Program-made: the position numbers and the translations under genes
Notes under the pieces: generated by a model
Told to the model about the DNA's origin: nothing
What the model saw: only the letters and a program-made list of their open reading frames with translations
Databases searched by the model: none
NCBI GenBank assembly: GCA_049324835.1
Contig: JBMOMT010000043.1
Coordinates: forward strand, 1-64,000
Direction: 5' to 3'
Length of the DNA: 64,000 nt
DNA from: JBMOMT01 sp049324835
GTDB taxonomy: Bacteria; Chloroflexota; Anaerolineae; CAYNKW01
In this document: in pieces, positions 7,340 through 15,843 of the stretch
How the letters are laid out: each line of letters opens with the position of its first letter
Numbering within the stretch: position 1 is the stretch's first letter

Positions 7340-8236
7340 TCACCCTTTTAGCGAACCGGCCATCAGGCCGCGCATGAAAAAGCGCCCCAAAAAGATATAG
7401 ACCAGCAGGGTGGGCAGGGCGGCGATCAGCGCCCCGGCCATCTGCACGTTCCACTCGACGATGTAACTGCCGGCCAGGTTGTTTAACCCGACGGTGATGG
7501 GTTGGGTGGCCGGGTTGCTGGTGATGGTCACGGCGAACAGGAAATCGTTCCACACCGACGTGAACTGCCAGATCATGACCACCACAAAGCCGGGCAGAGA
7601 GAGCGGAAAGAGCACGCGGCGGTAAATGCCAAAGAGATTGGCGCCATCGATGCGGGCGGCTTCGATCAGTTCGGTGGGCACGGCGGCATAGTAATTACGA
7701 AAGATCAACGTGGTGATGGGAATGCCATAGATCACGTGGGCCAGGATCAGCCCCGGAATGGAGCCGTAGAATTTGACACCAAAGAGGGTGATCTTTTGCA
7801 GCGTCTGCACCAGCGGGATGAGGATGCTCTGGTAGGGGATGAACATGCCGAACAGCAGCAGCGGAAAGAGCACGTCGGAACCGCGAAATTTCCACTTGGT
7901 GAGGATGTAGCCATTGATCGAGCCCCACATGGCCGAAAGAATGGTGGCCGGAATGGTCAGATAGACGCTGTTCATAAAGTTGACGTTGAGCCCACGAAAG
8001 CCTTCTGCCTGGCTGCCGAACCAGGCCTTGGCGTAACTATCAAAGTGGAGGCCCTGGGGCAGGTTCCACATCTGGGCCAGGTTGGCCTCGGCGAAACTTT
8101 TCATGCCGGTGACAACGAGGACATACACCGGCATCAGGTAAAAAATGGCAAAGATGATCAAAATGGTGTACAGGGCAACACGCTGCCAGCGTATCCGTGG
8201 TGTTTTGCCGGTCGTCTTGGGTGGGTTGGCGCTCAT
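7340..8236 (-). CDS. sugar ABC transporter permease, MalG/CUT1 type
   Basis: 298 residues with six predicted membrane helices, the first at about 20-42 (ALYTILIIFAIFYLMPVYVL). The cytoplasmic EAA loop, ELIEAARIDGANLFGIYRRV, contacts the ATPase. The C-terminus GLMAGSLKG is typical of MalG-like subunits. It overlaps the MalF-like gene by 4 bases (ATGA). No ATP-binding subunit is encoded nearby, as is common when a shared MsmK/MsiK-type ATPase serves several CUT1 systems. Confidence 0.93.
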   Translation of the reverse strand: MSANPPKTTGKTPRIRWQRVALYTILIIFAIFYLMPVYVLVVTGMKSFAEANLAQMWNLPQGLHFDSYAKAWFGSQAEGFRGLNVNFMNSVYLTIPATILSAMWGSINGYILTKWKFRGSDVLFPLLLFGMFIPYQSILIPLVQTLQKITLFGVKFYGSIPGLILAHVIYGIPITTLIFRNYYAAVPTELIEAARIDGANLFGIYRRVLFPLSLPGFVVVMIWQFTSVWNDFLFAVTITSNPATQPITVGLNNLAGSYIVEWNVQMAGALIAALPTLLVYIFLGRFFMRGLMAGSLKG

Positions 8237-9132
8237 AGTTCAGCCTCCGTGCGTGTGCTGTGCACCAGGTAGGGCACGATGAGGACGGCAACCATGATCA
8301 GCAGCACAATGGCGATGGCCGCTCCGCGGGCAAAGTGATTGCCTCGAAAGGTGGTGTCCCACATGAAATAGGCCGGCACGTCGGTGGAAAAGCCGATGCC
8401 CGGGCCGGTCATGGCCACGATCAGATCGTAGATTTTGAGCGAGATGTGGCCCAGAACGATGACCGCGCTGAGTGTGACCGGCTGCAAAAGGGGCAGAATG
8501 ATGTGCCGTACGATCTGTAGCTCTGTAGCGCCATCGACGCGCGCGGCTTCGCGCAATTCCTCAGGGATGGCCCGCAGCCCGGCCAGATACATGGCCATGG
8601 TGTAGCCGGACATCTGCCAGGTGGCAGCGATGGCCACGGCAATGATGCCGATCTTGGGATCGGTGTACCAGCCGGTTTTTAAAAAGCCCAGCCCGAGGTT
8701 GTCGAAAAGCAGGTTGAGACCTGTGCTGCCCAGCTCGGCGCTGCCGGGGTTGAGCAGCCAGCGCCACACCACGCCGGTGACGATGAACGAAATGGCCATC
8801 GGGAAAAGATAGATGCCGCGAAAGATGGCCTCACCCCTGATGCGCTGGTCGAGCAGCATGGCCAGCAAAAAGCCGATGATCAGACAGGCCACCAGGAATA
8901 CCAGGGTAAAGACCACCGTGTTGCGCAGGTCGATCTGGAAGCGTTGGTTGGTGAACAACTTTTGATAATTACTCAGCCCGACCAGGGTAAAGTCGGGCAG
9001 GAGTTTATCCCATTTGGACAGCGAAGCGTAGGCCGTCCAGGCGATAAAGCCATAAACAAAGATAGCGGTGGCAATGACCGCCGGCGAAAGCAACAGGATT
9101 GAGGCAATTCGCTCCCAATTCAAACGTCGCAT
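8233..9132 (-). CDS. sugar ABC transporter permease, MalF/CUT1 type
   Basis: 299 residues, six membrane helices. The EAA loop ELREAARVDGATELQIVRHI lies about two thirds along. The start at MRRLNWERIAS has GGAGAGAG 3 bases upstream; the longer open frame is discarded. Downstream it overlaps the MalG-like partner. Upstream is a strong hairpin separating it from the binding-protein gene, which would let the binding protein be made in excess. Confidence 0.93.
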   Translation of the reverse strand: MRRLNWERIASILLLSPAVIATAIFVYGFIAWTAYASLSKWDKLLPDFTLVGLSNYQKLFTNQRFQIDLRNTVVFTLVFLVACLIIGFLLAMLLDQRIRGEAIFRGIYLFPMAISFIVTGVVWRWLLNPGSAELGSTGLNLLFDNLGLGFLKTGWYTDPKIGIIAVAIAATWQMSGYTMAMYLAGLRAIPEELREAARVDGATELQIVRHIILPLLQPVTLSAVIVLGHISLKIYDLIVAMTGPGIGFSTDVPAYFMWDTTFRGNHFARGAAIAIVLLIMVAVLIVPYLVHSTRTEAEL

Positions 9133-9163
9133 AGCTCTCTCCTGAAGGCTCAAAAGGTAAAGA

Positions 9164-9194
9164 GCGAGGCAGCCCAAAACCTGGGCTGCCTCGC
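9164..9194 (-). terminator. strong hairpin, terminator or attenuator after the binding-protein gene
   Basis: A perfect 12-bp stem, GCGAGGCAGCCC / GGGCTGCCTCGC, with a 7-base loop sits 15 bases after the stop of the binding-protein gene. On the minus strand it is followed by a T-rich tract (TCTTTACCTTTT). It probably terminates part of the transcription or protects the 3' end. Confidence 0.75.
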
Positions 9195-9208
9195 CGGTGA
9201 GGGATTAC

Positions 9209-10744
9209 TTATTGGCAGATGCCAGCGTCCACACAGGCTTGCTGCAAGCCTGCCTGCGCGGCTGCCACATCGCCGCTGGCGACGAACAGGGTGAGCACGT
9301 CTTTATAGTCCGTTGCCCAGGACTCGTAGGCGGCTGCACCGTGGGCCACACTGGGCACGATGGCATCTACGGCCCAGTCTTGCATGGCCGACTGCAAGTA
9401 GGCGTTGAACAGCGTTGGGTCGCAGTCGGTGCGGGCGCAGATGGAGCCTTTTTGCGGGTTGAAGGCTTCCTGGCCTTCCAACGAGCCGCAGACCTTGAGC
9501 CAGTTGCTGGCGTTCTCGGCGTTCGGCGCGTCCGCGGGCATGGCAAAGCTGTCGCTGAGGGCGACAAAGATGCCGTCGGTGCCGGGCGGCGGCGCCCAGC
9601 CATAGCCGGTGAAGCCCTTGGAGGTGAACCAGCCGTCGGTCCAGTCACCCATGATCATCATACCACCCGTGCCGGCGATGAGGAACTCGCCAGCGCTATC
9701 CCAGGTGTGAGCCGAGTGATCCGGGTTGGCATAGGTGAGCATCATCTTGAAATTCTCCAATGCCTGGGTGACGCCGGCATCGGTCCACGGCGTAGTCCCG
9801 GTCCAGAGGCCACTGTACATCTCGGCGCCGACAGTGCCGGCCAGAACGTCCTCAAAGATGTGGCCGGCCTCCCAGCCATCCTTGGTGCCCAGGACAAAGG
9901 GTGTGATGCCAGCAGACTTGAGCGCCTCGGCCACGGTGACGAATTCGTCAAAGTTGGCCGGCGGGGTCAGCCCGTTGGCTTCAAAGGTGGCCTTGTTGTA
10001 CCACAGCACGTTGGAGCGGTGGATGTTGACCGGCACACCCCAGTAGTGATCCTGGTACTTGAGCAGGGTCAACAGGTCGGCCGGGAAAACGTCTTCCAGT
10101 CCTTCGGAGACATAGATGTCATCCAGCGGTTCCAGGTATTGCTCGGGGCTGTAGCCCTCGACCTCCAGGCCAGCGTGGAGCTGGAAGGTGTCGGGCGGGT
10201 CGCCGCCGATGAGGCGGGTCTTGAGCACGGCTTTAAAGTTGGTGCCCGCGCCGCCGGCCACCGTGGCGTTGACGATCTCGACATCGGGGTATTTGGTCTC
10301 ATAGATGCCAAACATCCCGTTGAGGCCCTCGGCCTCGCCGCCGGCCGTCCACCAGCTACCTACCACCAACTGCCCGCTGGCGCCGCTGGCGTACAGCATC
10401 TCGGGCTTGTTGGGGTCGTAGGTGGCCAGAAAGGCCTCTGCGTCCTCTGTGCTGGGAATGCAGATCGTCCAGCCCACCTCGATCAGGTCGGCGTTGACGA
10501 TCTTGTTGGGGAATTTGGTCGGGTCAGCCTGGGCGGCTTTGTTGTGCCAGGCCATGATGGCCGGCCAGGAGTAGGGGTTGCCAAAGTACTTGTCGGCAAA
10601 CTTGGACAGCCAGTCGTCCTTGACGACGACGACTTCTTCCTGGCAGGTCACGCTTTCCTGGGCGCTGGCTCCTGGCACCAGCATCAAGGGAAAGAGAGCC
10701 AGAAGCAGAGAAACGACGAGTGTCACATTGAACAGTTTCTTCAT
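9209..10744 (-). CDS. extracellular sugar-binding protein with N-terminal LysM-like domain
   Basis: 511 residues. A Sec signal peptide (MKKLFNVTLVVSLLLALFPL) with cleavage near GASAQ is followed by a LysM-like module of about 60 residues: VVVVKDDWLSKFADKYFG, NPYSWPAIMAWHN, then NADLIEVGWTICIP. The rest is a CUT1 family-1 solute-binding protein with LVVGSWWTAGGE, the ATVAGGAGTNFKAVLKTRL binding strand, GVPVNIHRSNVLWYNKATFE and GGMMIMGDWTDGW. It lacks a lipobox, so the LysM part may hold it at the wall or on a glycan. The ATG at 10744 has GGAGG 7 bases upstream; a GTG one codon earlier is possible. Confidence 0.88.
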   Translation of the reverse strand: MKKLFNVTLVVSLLLALFPLMLVPGASAQESVTCQEEVVVVKDDWLSKFADKYFGNPYSWPAIMAWHNKAAQADPTKFPNKIVNADLIEVGWTICIPSTEDAEAFLATYDPNKPEMLYASGASGQLVVGSWWTAGGEAEGLNGMFGIYETKYPDVEIVNATVAGGAGTNFKAVLKTRLIGGDPPDTFQLHAGLEVEGYSPEQYLEPLDDIYVSEGLEDVFPADLLTLLKYQDHYWGVPVNIHRSNVLWYNKATFEANGLTPPANFDEFVTVAEALKSAGITPFVLGTKDGWEAGHIFEDVLAGTVGAEMYSGLWTGTTPWTDAGVTQALENFKMMLTYANPDHSAHTWDSAGEFLIAGTGGMMIMGDWTDGWFTSKGFTGYGWAPPPGTDGIFVALSDSFAMPADAPNAENASNWLKVCGSLEGQEAFNPQKGSICARTDCDPTLFNAYLQSAMQDWAVDAIVPSVAHGAAAYESWATDYKDVLTLFVASGDVAAAQAGLQQACVDAGICQ

Positions 10745-10865
10745 CACACAACCTCCTTTGCAGGTAACAGTCTGTGCCGGTTCGTAACCAAAGTATCAAC
10801 CCGATTTTTACCTGCGATAACTCTCCTCCTTTCTTCCTGTTTCGCCAGGGTTGTTGTTGTGGCGA

Positions 10866-11900
10866 TCATTTGGATCGGGCACAACGGAATCCCACTTCAT
10901 CGCTGATTGTGGTGTCGGGAGCGGCGCAGTTGCGCGTAAAAGCGGTGACCTGTGGCTCGTTGTCGAACCAGCCGCCGCCCCGGATCACGCGGCATTGTTC
11001 TCCATAGTAGGCATCTCCCACGGTGTTGCCGGGATAAGGTTGGTACCAGTCGACGACCCACTCGTGGACGTTGCCGGCCATATCTTCTACGCCATAAGGG
11101 CTGGCGCCCGCGCCAAAGCTACCGACGGCGACGGTGCCGCGCAAGCCTGTGGCTTTGACGTTGGCTTTGGTGGGGTCCCAGTCGTTGCCCCAGGGGAAAC
11201 GGAAACCCTCCGCGCCCCGCGCGGCTTTTTCCCATTCGGTTTCGGTGGGCAGGCGTTTATCGAGCCAGGTGCAATAGGCCGAGGCATCGTTCCAGGTGAC
11301 GCGCACAACCGGGTGATTCTCCTTGCCCGTGGTGAAGGAATCGCGCCAACTCTTTTTGCCGGCCTCTTCGGCGTCGGTCGTATAGGCGGTGGCCTGGACA
11401 AACGCGGCAAAATCGGCGTTGGTCACTTCAAACTTGTCGATCTCGAAAGTGGGCAACTCCACCTCACGGGCGGGGGCATCCTCGGCGTCGTCGCTGTTGC
11501 TGCCCATCGTGAACGGCCCGGCCGGAATCTCGATCATGATGTCGGTCACTGCAGGGAGTGGTGGCGTGGTGGGTGAAGGCGTCGGTGACGGCGTGGGGGG
11601 CTTGGTCGGCTCGGGCGTTGCGTCTGCTTTGGTCGGGGCCGGGGTGGGTGTAGGCTCGGGCGTGGAGGTGAGTGTTGGGGTAAAAGACGGTTGGGGAGTG
11701 GGCGTCGGCGGCGGTGGGACCGGCGTGTTGGTGGGCACGACTTTGGCCTGGGTGGCTTCAGGCAACGGGGTTTTGAACTCCACCGTCACCCTGGCTGCTG
11801 TCGCCTGGGCTGTCTTGCTGCTCTCTGATTTTTCAGCAGGGCCACATGCGGCAAGAATGGATGCTACAACTGCAAGGAAAAGCACGAGTTTTTTCATCAT
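10866..11900 (-). CDS. FGE-sulfatase (SUMF1) domain lipoprotein
   Basis: 344 residues. The signal peptide ends in lipobox SILAACG, so it is probably a lipoprotein. A long Pro/Thr/Ser-rich linker (about residues 35-125) leads into a formylglycine-generating-enzyme-like domain: IPAGPFTMGSNSDD, EVTNADFAAFVQAT, HPVVRVTWNDASAYCTW, LPTETEWEKAARG and the closing GFRCARS. The two active-site cysteines of true formylglycine-generating enzymes are not evident, so a binding or structural role is more likely. The ATG has GGAGG upstream and its own consensus promoter (11932-11960). It precedes the binding-protein gene. Confidence 0.85.
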   Translation of the reverse strand: MMKKLVLFLAVVASILAACGPAEKSESSKTAQATAARVTVEFKTPLPEATQAKVVPTNTPVPPPPTPTPQPSFTPTLTSTPEPTPTPAPTKADATPEPTKPPTPSPTPSPTTPPLPAVTDIMIEIPAGPFTMGSNSDDAEDAPAREVELPTFEIDKFEVTNADFAAFVQATAYTTDAEEAGKKSWRDSFTTGKENHPVVRVTWNDASAYCTWLDKRLPTETEWEKAARGAEGFRFPWGNDWDPTKANVKATGLRGTVAVGSFGAGASPYGVEDMAGNVHEWVVDWYQPYPGNTVGDAYYGEQCRVIRGGGWFDNEPQVTAFTRNCAAPDTTISDEVGFRCARSK

Positions 11901-11931
11901 CGAACCTCCGCAATATACCATTTCCACAAGC

Positions 11932-11960
11932 ATTATACTGCATGGCAAGAGGGATGTCAA
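11932..11960 (-). promoter_or_regulatory. consensus sigma70 promoter for the FGE-like lipoprotein
   Basis: The minus strand reads TTGACA (11955-11960), a 17-base spacer, then TATAAT (11932-11937), a perfect match to the consensus. The -35 box overlaps the stop codon of the ROK kinase gene. The GGAGG and ATG follow about 30 bases downstream, giving a short leader. Confidence 0.85.
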
Positions 11961-12946
11961 GAATTTTTAATGCAATTCTGGGCCAACGCCACCGCTCCCC
12001 ACAACGGGGCGTCGTCGTCCAGGGCTGCTGGCAGCACGTCGATGCGCACCTCCGGCAGTGCGGTCTCGCGGGCAATGCGGCGCACCACCTCCCACCAGCG
12101 CCCACCCGCTTTGCTCACACCGCCGCCGAGCACAAAACGGTCTGGGTTTACCAGATTGGCCGCGTTGCCAATGCCCATCCCCAGCGCCCGGGCGCCCCTT
12201 TCCAGAATCTCCCAGGCCAGGTCATCCCCCTGGGCGGCGGCCTGAGCGAGCAGCTTGCCGCTGATGACCTGCGGGTCGTTGCCGGCCAGGGCGCGCAAAA
12301 CCTGGCCCCGCGCTGGCTGATGTTCGAGCCGTTCGCGGGCATCTTGGGCCATGTACGGCCCGGAGGCCAGCCGCTCCACACAGCCCCGTTTGCCGCACAG
12401 ACACACCGGCCCGGCAGGATCGATGACCACGTGACCGATCTCGCCGGCCATGCCTTCTGCGCCGCGCCACGGCTGCCCGTTGAGCACCCATCCGCCGCCG
12501 ACGCCGGTGCTGACGGTGATGTACATCATGCTGGCGCAGCCCTGCCCCGCGCCAAAGTGGAATTCGCCCAGCGCGGCGACGTTGGCATCGTTGTCCACGG
12601 CGGCGGGCGCGCTGAATTCTGTTTCCAGCATGGCGCGCAAAGGCATGTTTTCCCAGCCGGGCACGTGATGCGAAAGGCGCACCGTGCCGCTGCGGAAATC
12701 CACCGGCCCGCCAAAACTCACGCCGATGGCGGCCGGCCGGCCGCCGCCCAGCAGCTCGCGGGCCATGCCCAGGACGGTCTGGATGTCGTAACTGGCATCG
12801 GCCCCGGACGGTGAAAAGACGCGACGATGGGCGCGCCACTGCCGCTCGCCCGGGCCGATGACGGCAGCGGTGTGTTTGGTGCCGCCAAAATCCAGGGCCA
12901 GCAGCAGTGGTAATGCCTGCCCGGCCGCTATTCGATGGCGATCCAT
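11957..12946 (-). CDS. ROK-family sugar kinase
   Basis: 329 residues. LALDFGGTKHTAAVI at the N-terminus is the phosphate-binding motif of the ASKHA fold. VDNDANVAALGE holds the catalytic Asp, followed by TGVGGGWVLNG and GEIGHVVIDP. The zinc site CLCGKRGCVE confirms the ROK family. It lacks an N-terminal helix-turn-helix, so it is an enzyme rather than a NagC/XylR repressor. Likely substrates are glucose, fructose, N-acetylglucosamine or N-acetylmannosamine. Its ATG lies within the last codons of the oxidoreductase gene (19-base overlap), so the two are coupled. Confidence 0.9.
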   Translation of the reverse strand: MDRHRIAAGQALPLLLALDFGGTKHTAAVIGPGERQWRAHRRVFSPSGADASYDIQTVLGMARELLGGGRPAAIGVSFGGPVDFRSGTVRLSHHVPGWENMPLRAMLETEFSAPAAVDNDANVAALGEFHFGAGQGCASMMYITVSTGVGGGWVLNGQPWRGAEGMAGEIGHVVIDPAGPVCLCGKRGCVERLASGPYMAQDARERLEHQPARGQVLRALAGNDPQVISGKLLAQAAAQGDDLAWEILERGARALGMGIGNAANLVNPDRFVLGGGVSKAGGRWWEVVRRIARETALPEVRIDVLPAALDDDAPLWGAVALAQNCIKNS

Positions 12947-14082
12947 CGCTGTTCCCTGGCCGATTGCAGTATGGCATCGACCAGCCGGTTGGCTTCATAA
13001 CCCGCTTCAAAGTCGGGCCAGGGCGGCGAAGCGGGCATTTGGCCGCCATCTCGCACGGCGGCATAGACCAGGCCAAAGAGGTTTTTGAAAGCGTCGGGGT
13101 AGCCTTCGTCGTGCTGGCCGGGATAGTGGGCAAAAGGCCGGGCGGCCTCGGTCAGCAGCGACGGATCTTTGGCCAGTACCTCGTTGGGGCGTCCGCGATG
13201 GCCTATCCACAATTCGTTGAGGCGCTCAAAACTCCAGGCCAGGCTGCCCTGAGCGCCGTTGATCTCGATCGTGAGGCTGTTTTTGTGCCCGGCGCACAAT
13301 TGCGCGACGGTGCATACGCCGCGCGCGCCGCCCTGGAATTGGAGGAGGATAGCGCCATAGTCCTCGGTATCGATCTCGACCGCGGTAGAGTCCTGCGGCG
13401 AGCGGTCGGCTGCGGCAAAGGTGCCCGCCTGACTGCCGGGGTTGCGGCGCACGGGCACAAAGGTGGCCAGATCGGCATAGACGGCGCTGATTTTTTGGCC
13501 GGTGACGAACTGGGCCAGATCGCACCAGTGGGTGCCGATATCGCCCAGCGTGCGGCCCCGGCCGCCGAGGGCGGCATCGACGCGCCAGTTATAGTCGGTG
13601 TCGTACAGGAGCCAGTCTTGCAGGTACGCGCCCTGAACGACGCGCAGTTGGCCCAGATCGCCGCGGCGCACGCGGGCGCGCATCTCTTGCGTGAGGGGGT
13701 ACATGCGGTTGTGAAAACACACAGCATGGATGACCTCTGCCTCTCGGGCGGCCTGAAGCATTTCGGCGGCCTCGGCGGCGTCCATGCCCAGAGGTTTTTC
13801 AGAAACGATAGCCTTGCCGGCCTCGATGGCGGCCATATTGATGGCATGGTGTAAAAAGTTGGGGCCGCAATTGTGCACCACCTGCACGTCCGGATCGGCG
13901 ATCAGGTCGCGCCAATCGTCGTAGGCGCGGGGCACGCCGAGCTGGGCAGCCCTGGCCCGGATGTTCCCCGGCCGGGAACCGGCAACGGCGATCACCTCTG
14001 CCTGGCCCAGGCGGCGGATCGCTTCAACGTGGGCCGGGCCGATAAAGCCCAGTCCGATGACGCCCGCTTGAATCGATGCCAT
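12928..14082 (-). CDS. Gfo/Idh/MocA-family sugar oxidoreductase
   Basis: 384 residues. The NAD(P)-binding start is VGVIGLGFIGPAHVEAI-like (reads AGVIGLGFIGPAHVEAI). VVHNCGPNFLHHAINMAAIE and VSEKPLG hold the catalytic-region Lys. A C-terminal Gfo/Idh domain contains GDIGTHWCDLAQFVTG, where the HW pair is typical of the active site. A GGAGGTGA site precedes the ATG. It probably oxidises or reduces a sugar or inositol-type compound brought in by the neighbouring transporter and is coupled to the ROK kinase. Confidence 0.9.
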   Translation of the reverse strand: MASIQAGVIGLGFIGPAHVEAIRRLGQAEVIAVAGSRPGNIRARAAQLGVPRAYDDWRDLIADPDVQVVHNCGPNFLHHAINMAAIEAGKAIVSEKPLGMDAAEAAEMLQAAREAEVIHAVCFHNRMYPLTQEMRARVRRGDLGQLRVVQGAYLQDWLLYDTDYNWRVDAALGGRGRTLGDIGTHWCDLAQFVTGQKISAVYADLATFVPVRRNPGSQAGTFAAADRSPQDSTAVEIDTEDYGAILLQFQGGARGVCTVAQLCAGHKNSLTIEINGAQGSLAWSFERLNELWIGHRGRPNEVLAKDPSLLTEAARPFAHYPGQHDEGYPDAFKNLFGLVYAAVRDGGQMPASPPWPDFEAGYEANRLVDAILQSAREQRWIAIE

Positions 14083-14171
14083 GCTTCACCTCCGGTGGAA
14101 TTGTCGCAGGCCGGCAAAAAGGCCGGGTTTCACCTCTTGGACACTGGCAAATTACGATTCTTGGAATCAGG

Positions 14172-14222
14172 ACGCAGATTAACGTCGATTTTGTGCGCCT
14201 TTATCTGCGTGAATCTGCGTTC
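14172..14222. repeat. inverted pair of ATCTGCGT-type repeats
   Basis: ACGCAGATTAACGTCGAT (14172-14189) faces ATCTGCGTGAATCTGCGT (about 14203-14220). The units match the repeat at 139-169. The surrounding gap 14083-14405 holds no gene that I can support. Confidence 0.5.
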
Positions 14223-14282
14223 TAATAAAGGGCAAGCCAAATTTGCTAGAGTCTCAGTAGATCCAAATTCTTGAGGGCTACA

Positions 14283-14380
14283 AGACCTGACAGGTTTTTA
14301 GAGGCACTTTTTGGGGCCAATGCAGTTGATAATCGAGGTGATTTTGCTGGTTATGCCACTATGAAAAACCTGTCAGGTCT
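14283..14380. repeat. 98-bp element bounded by 17-bp perfect inverted repeats
   Basis: AGACCTGACAGGTTTTT at 14283-14299 is the exact reverse complement of AAAAACCTGTCAGGTCT at 14364-14380. Each arm also contains the palindrome ACCTGACAGGT. The interior has no ORF. It may be a small mobile or REP-like repeat, or a bulky hairpin downstream of the carbamoyltransferase gene. Confidence 0.7.
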
Positions 14381-14405
14381 AAAAAGCGGTGACCTCATCA
14401 ATCGC

Positions 14406-15437
14406 TCAGGCCATGGTCAGGGCCATGACGGCCTTTTGCACGTGCAGGCGGTTCTCGGCGACGTCATAGATGGCCGAGCGAGGCCCGCTGGCTACCTCGT
14501 CCGCCACCTCGGTGCCGCGGTCGATGGGCATGGGGTGGGTAAAGATGCCGTTGTCGGTGCGGGCCATCCGTTCGGCGGTGGTGGTCCAGCCGGGAATTTT
14601 CAGCGCTTTTTCGATCTCGGCCTGTTTCTGGAACACCCCGTCCTGATAGGCCTGCGGGGTGACCCAGTTGCGGCTGTAGACGACGTGCGCGCCGTTATAG
14701 CCTGCTTCCGGGTCGTTGGTGACCTGGAAGGTGGTGCCGTTGGCGGCGCAGTTTTGCCTGGTCCACTGGTAAACCTCGGGGTCGAGATCGTAGCCGTCGG
14801 GCCGGGCAACGGTGACATTCATGCCAAAGCGGCTGGCGATCAGCATGGCCTCTTGCACGCTGCACCAGGAACGGGCCAGCGCGCCGCTGGCCCAGGTGAG
14901 CAGGAAATTCTTGCCTGCCAGATTGGCATAATTGGGACGGCCCGGGCCTTCGCCGAACCACTCGGCCCAGCCCATGATATCGGCCAGACCCTGGCAGGGG
15001 TGAAAGCGGTCGTCGGCCATGTTGATGATGGGGATATTGGCCCAGTGAGCGTACTCGCGCAGCAGTTCGTTGCCGGCGCCATATTCGGGCACCTTGTCTT
15101 CCAGAATACGAATGCCCAGACCGGCGGCGTAGCGGGCCATCACCCTGGCGGCATCTTCGATCGTTTCACCGGCGGTGGTGGCCGTTTTGAGGCGCATGGC
15201 CTTGGGCTCCAGGAATTGGGCGTGGCCGCCCAGCTCGGTGGCGGCGCATTCGAACGATTGGCGCGTACGCACCGAGGGGTTGTAAAAGAACATGAAAAAC
15301 GTCTTGTGCGCCAGCAGGCTGGTCCAGCGCGGGCTAAAGCGATCCCGTTTCATCTGGGCAGCCAAGTCCAGCGCGGTTTTCAGTTCCTCTTTGGCCCAGT
15401 CCTGGGTGCAGATCAAGTCCCGACCGTATAGATCCAT
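14406..15437 (-). CDS. ornithine/N-acylornithine-type carbamoyltransferase
   Basis: 343 residues. The carbamoyl-phosphate signature is FFMFFYNPSVRTRQSFE (SxRTR loop), followed by HPCQGLADIMGW of the second binding region and the C-terminal HPMPIDRGTEV. These define the aspartate/ornithine carbamoyltransferase fold. The inner segments are not a clean match to ArgF: MRLKTATTAGETIEDAARV and an extended middle resemble acetylornithine- or YgeW-type branches, so the acceptor substrate is left open. The ATG giving MDLYGRDLICT has GGAGG 8 bases upstream; the open frame upstream of it is discarded. It is transcribed divergently from the Hdr-Flx operon. Confidence 0.85.
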   Translation of the reverse strand: MDLYGRDLICTQDWAKEELKTALDLAAQMKRDRFSPRWTSLLAHKTFFMFFYNPSVRTRQSFECAATELGGHAQFLEPKAMRLKTATTAGETIEDAARVMARYAAGLGIRILEDKVPEYGAGNELLREYAHWANIPIINMADDRFHPCQGLADIMGWAEWFGEGPGRPNYANLAGKNFLLTWASGALARSWCSVQEAMLIASRFGMNVTVARPDGYDLDPEVYQWTRQNCAANGTTFQVTNDPEAGYNGAHVVYSRNWVTPQAYQDGVFQKQAEIEKALKIPGWTTTAERMARTDNGIFTHPMPIDRGTEVADEVASGPRSAIYDVAENRLHVQKAVMALTMA

Positions 15438-15497
15438 GGTGTCCTCCGCATGTTTTACACTTTGGGCCGATCCTGGCCCGTTTGGATGGTGTGTCTT

Positions 15498-15503
15498 ATT
15501 ATA
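15498..15503 (-). promoter_or_regulatory. possible -10 box of the carbamoyltransferase gene
   Basis: A perfect TATAAT lies on the minus strand about 60 bases before the ATG. No good -35 hexamer is found at 16-18 bases, so it would need an activator or be a weak promoter. The rest of 15438-15843 holds the divergent Hdr promoter and no gene. Confidence 0.35.
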
Positions 15504-15644
15504 CTCCATTTTGTGCAAAACGTACTATTGGGCAGGTACGGATGGGTGCATTTCAGCCTGGCCAAGTTTTCGACCTTTTGTTGTTTGCCACTCTGTTTGT
15601 TGGTGATTTGGAGAGCAGGTTTTAGTGCTTTTGTTCACAACCTC

Positions 15645-15673
15645 TGGACAAAAAAACGATTTTCTGGTATACT
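15645..15673 (+). promoter_or_regulatory. promoter of the Hdr-Flx operon
   Basis: TGGACA (15645-15650), a 17-base spacer, and TATACT (15668-15673) preceded by TGG (extended -10). It gives a leader of about 160 bases before the GTG at 15844. The leader contains a GGC..CAAAGGC / GCCTTTG hairpin near 15776-15800, whose role is unknown. Confidence 0.65.
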
Positions 15674-15843
15674 GTCTCTATATTGTCCCCGTTTCATACC
15701 TTCCGATTGAATGACCTGTCTCCATTGCTGTTTGGCCTGTAATGGTGGGAGACATTCCAGATATGCAGAGTGGCTGCCAAAGGCGTCAGCCTTTGTGTTG
15801 ATGAGACGCTTTTGGTTGTTGTTGCTCTAGGAAGGAGAGCCTT

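Noticed and set aside
9197..10906. 569-codon open frame antisense to the sugar-binding protein gene
   Set aside because: The binding protein has a signal peptide and clear motifs; the antisense frame has none.
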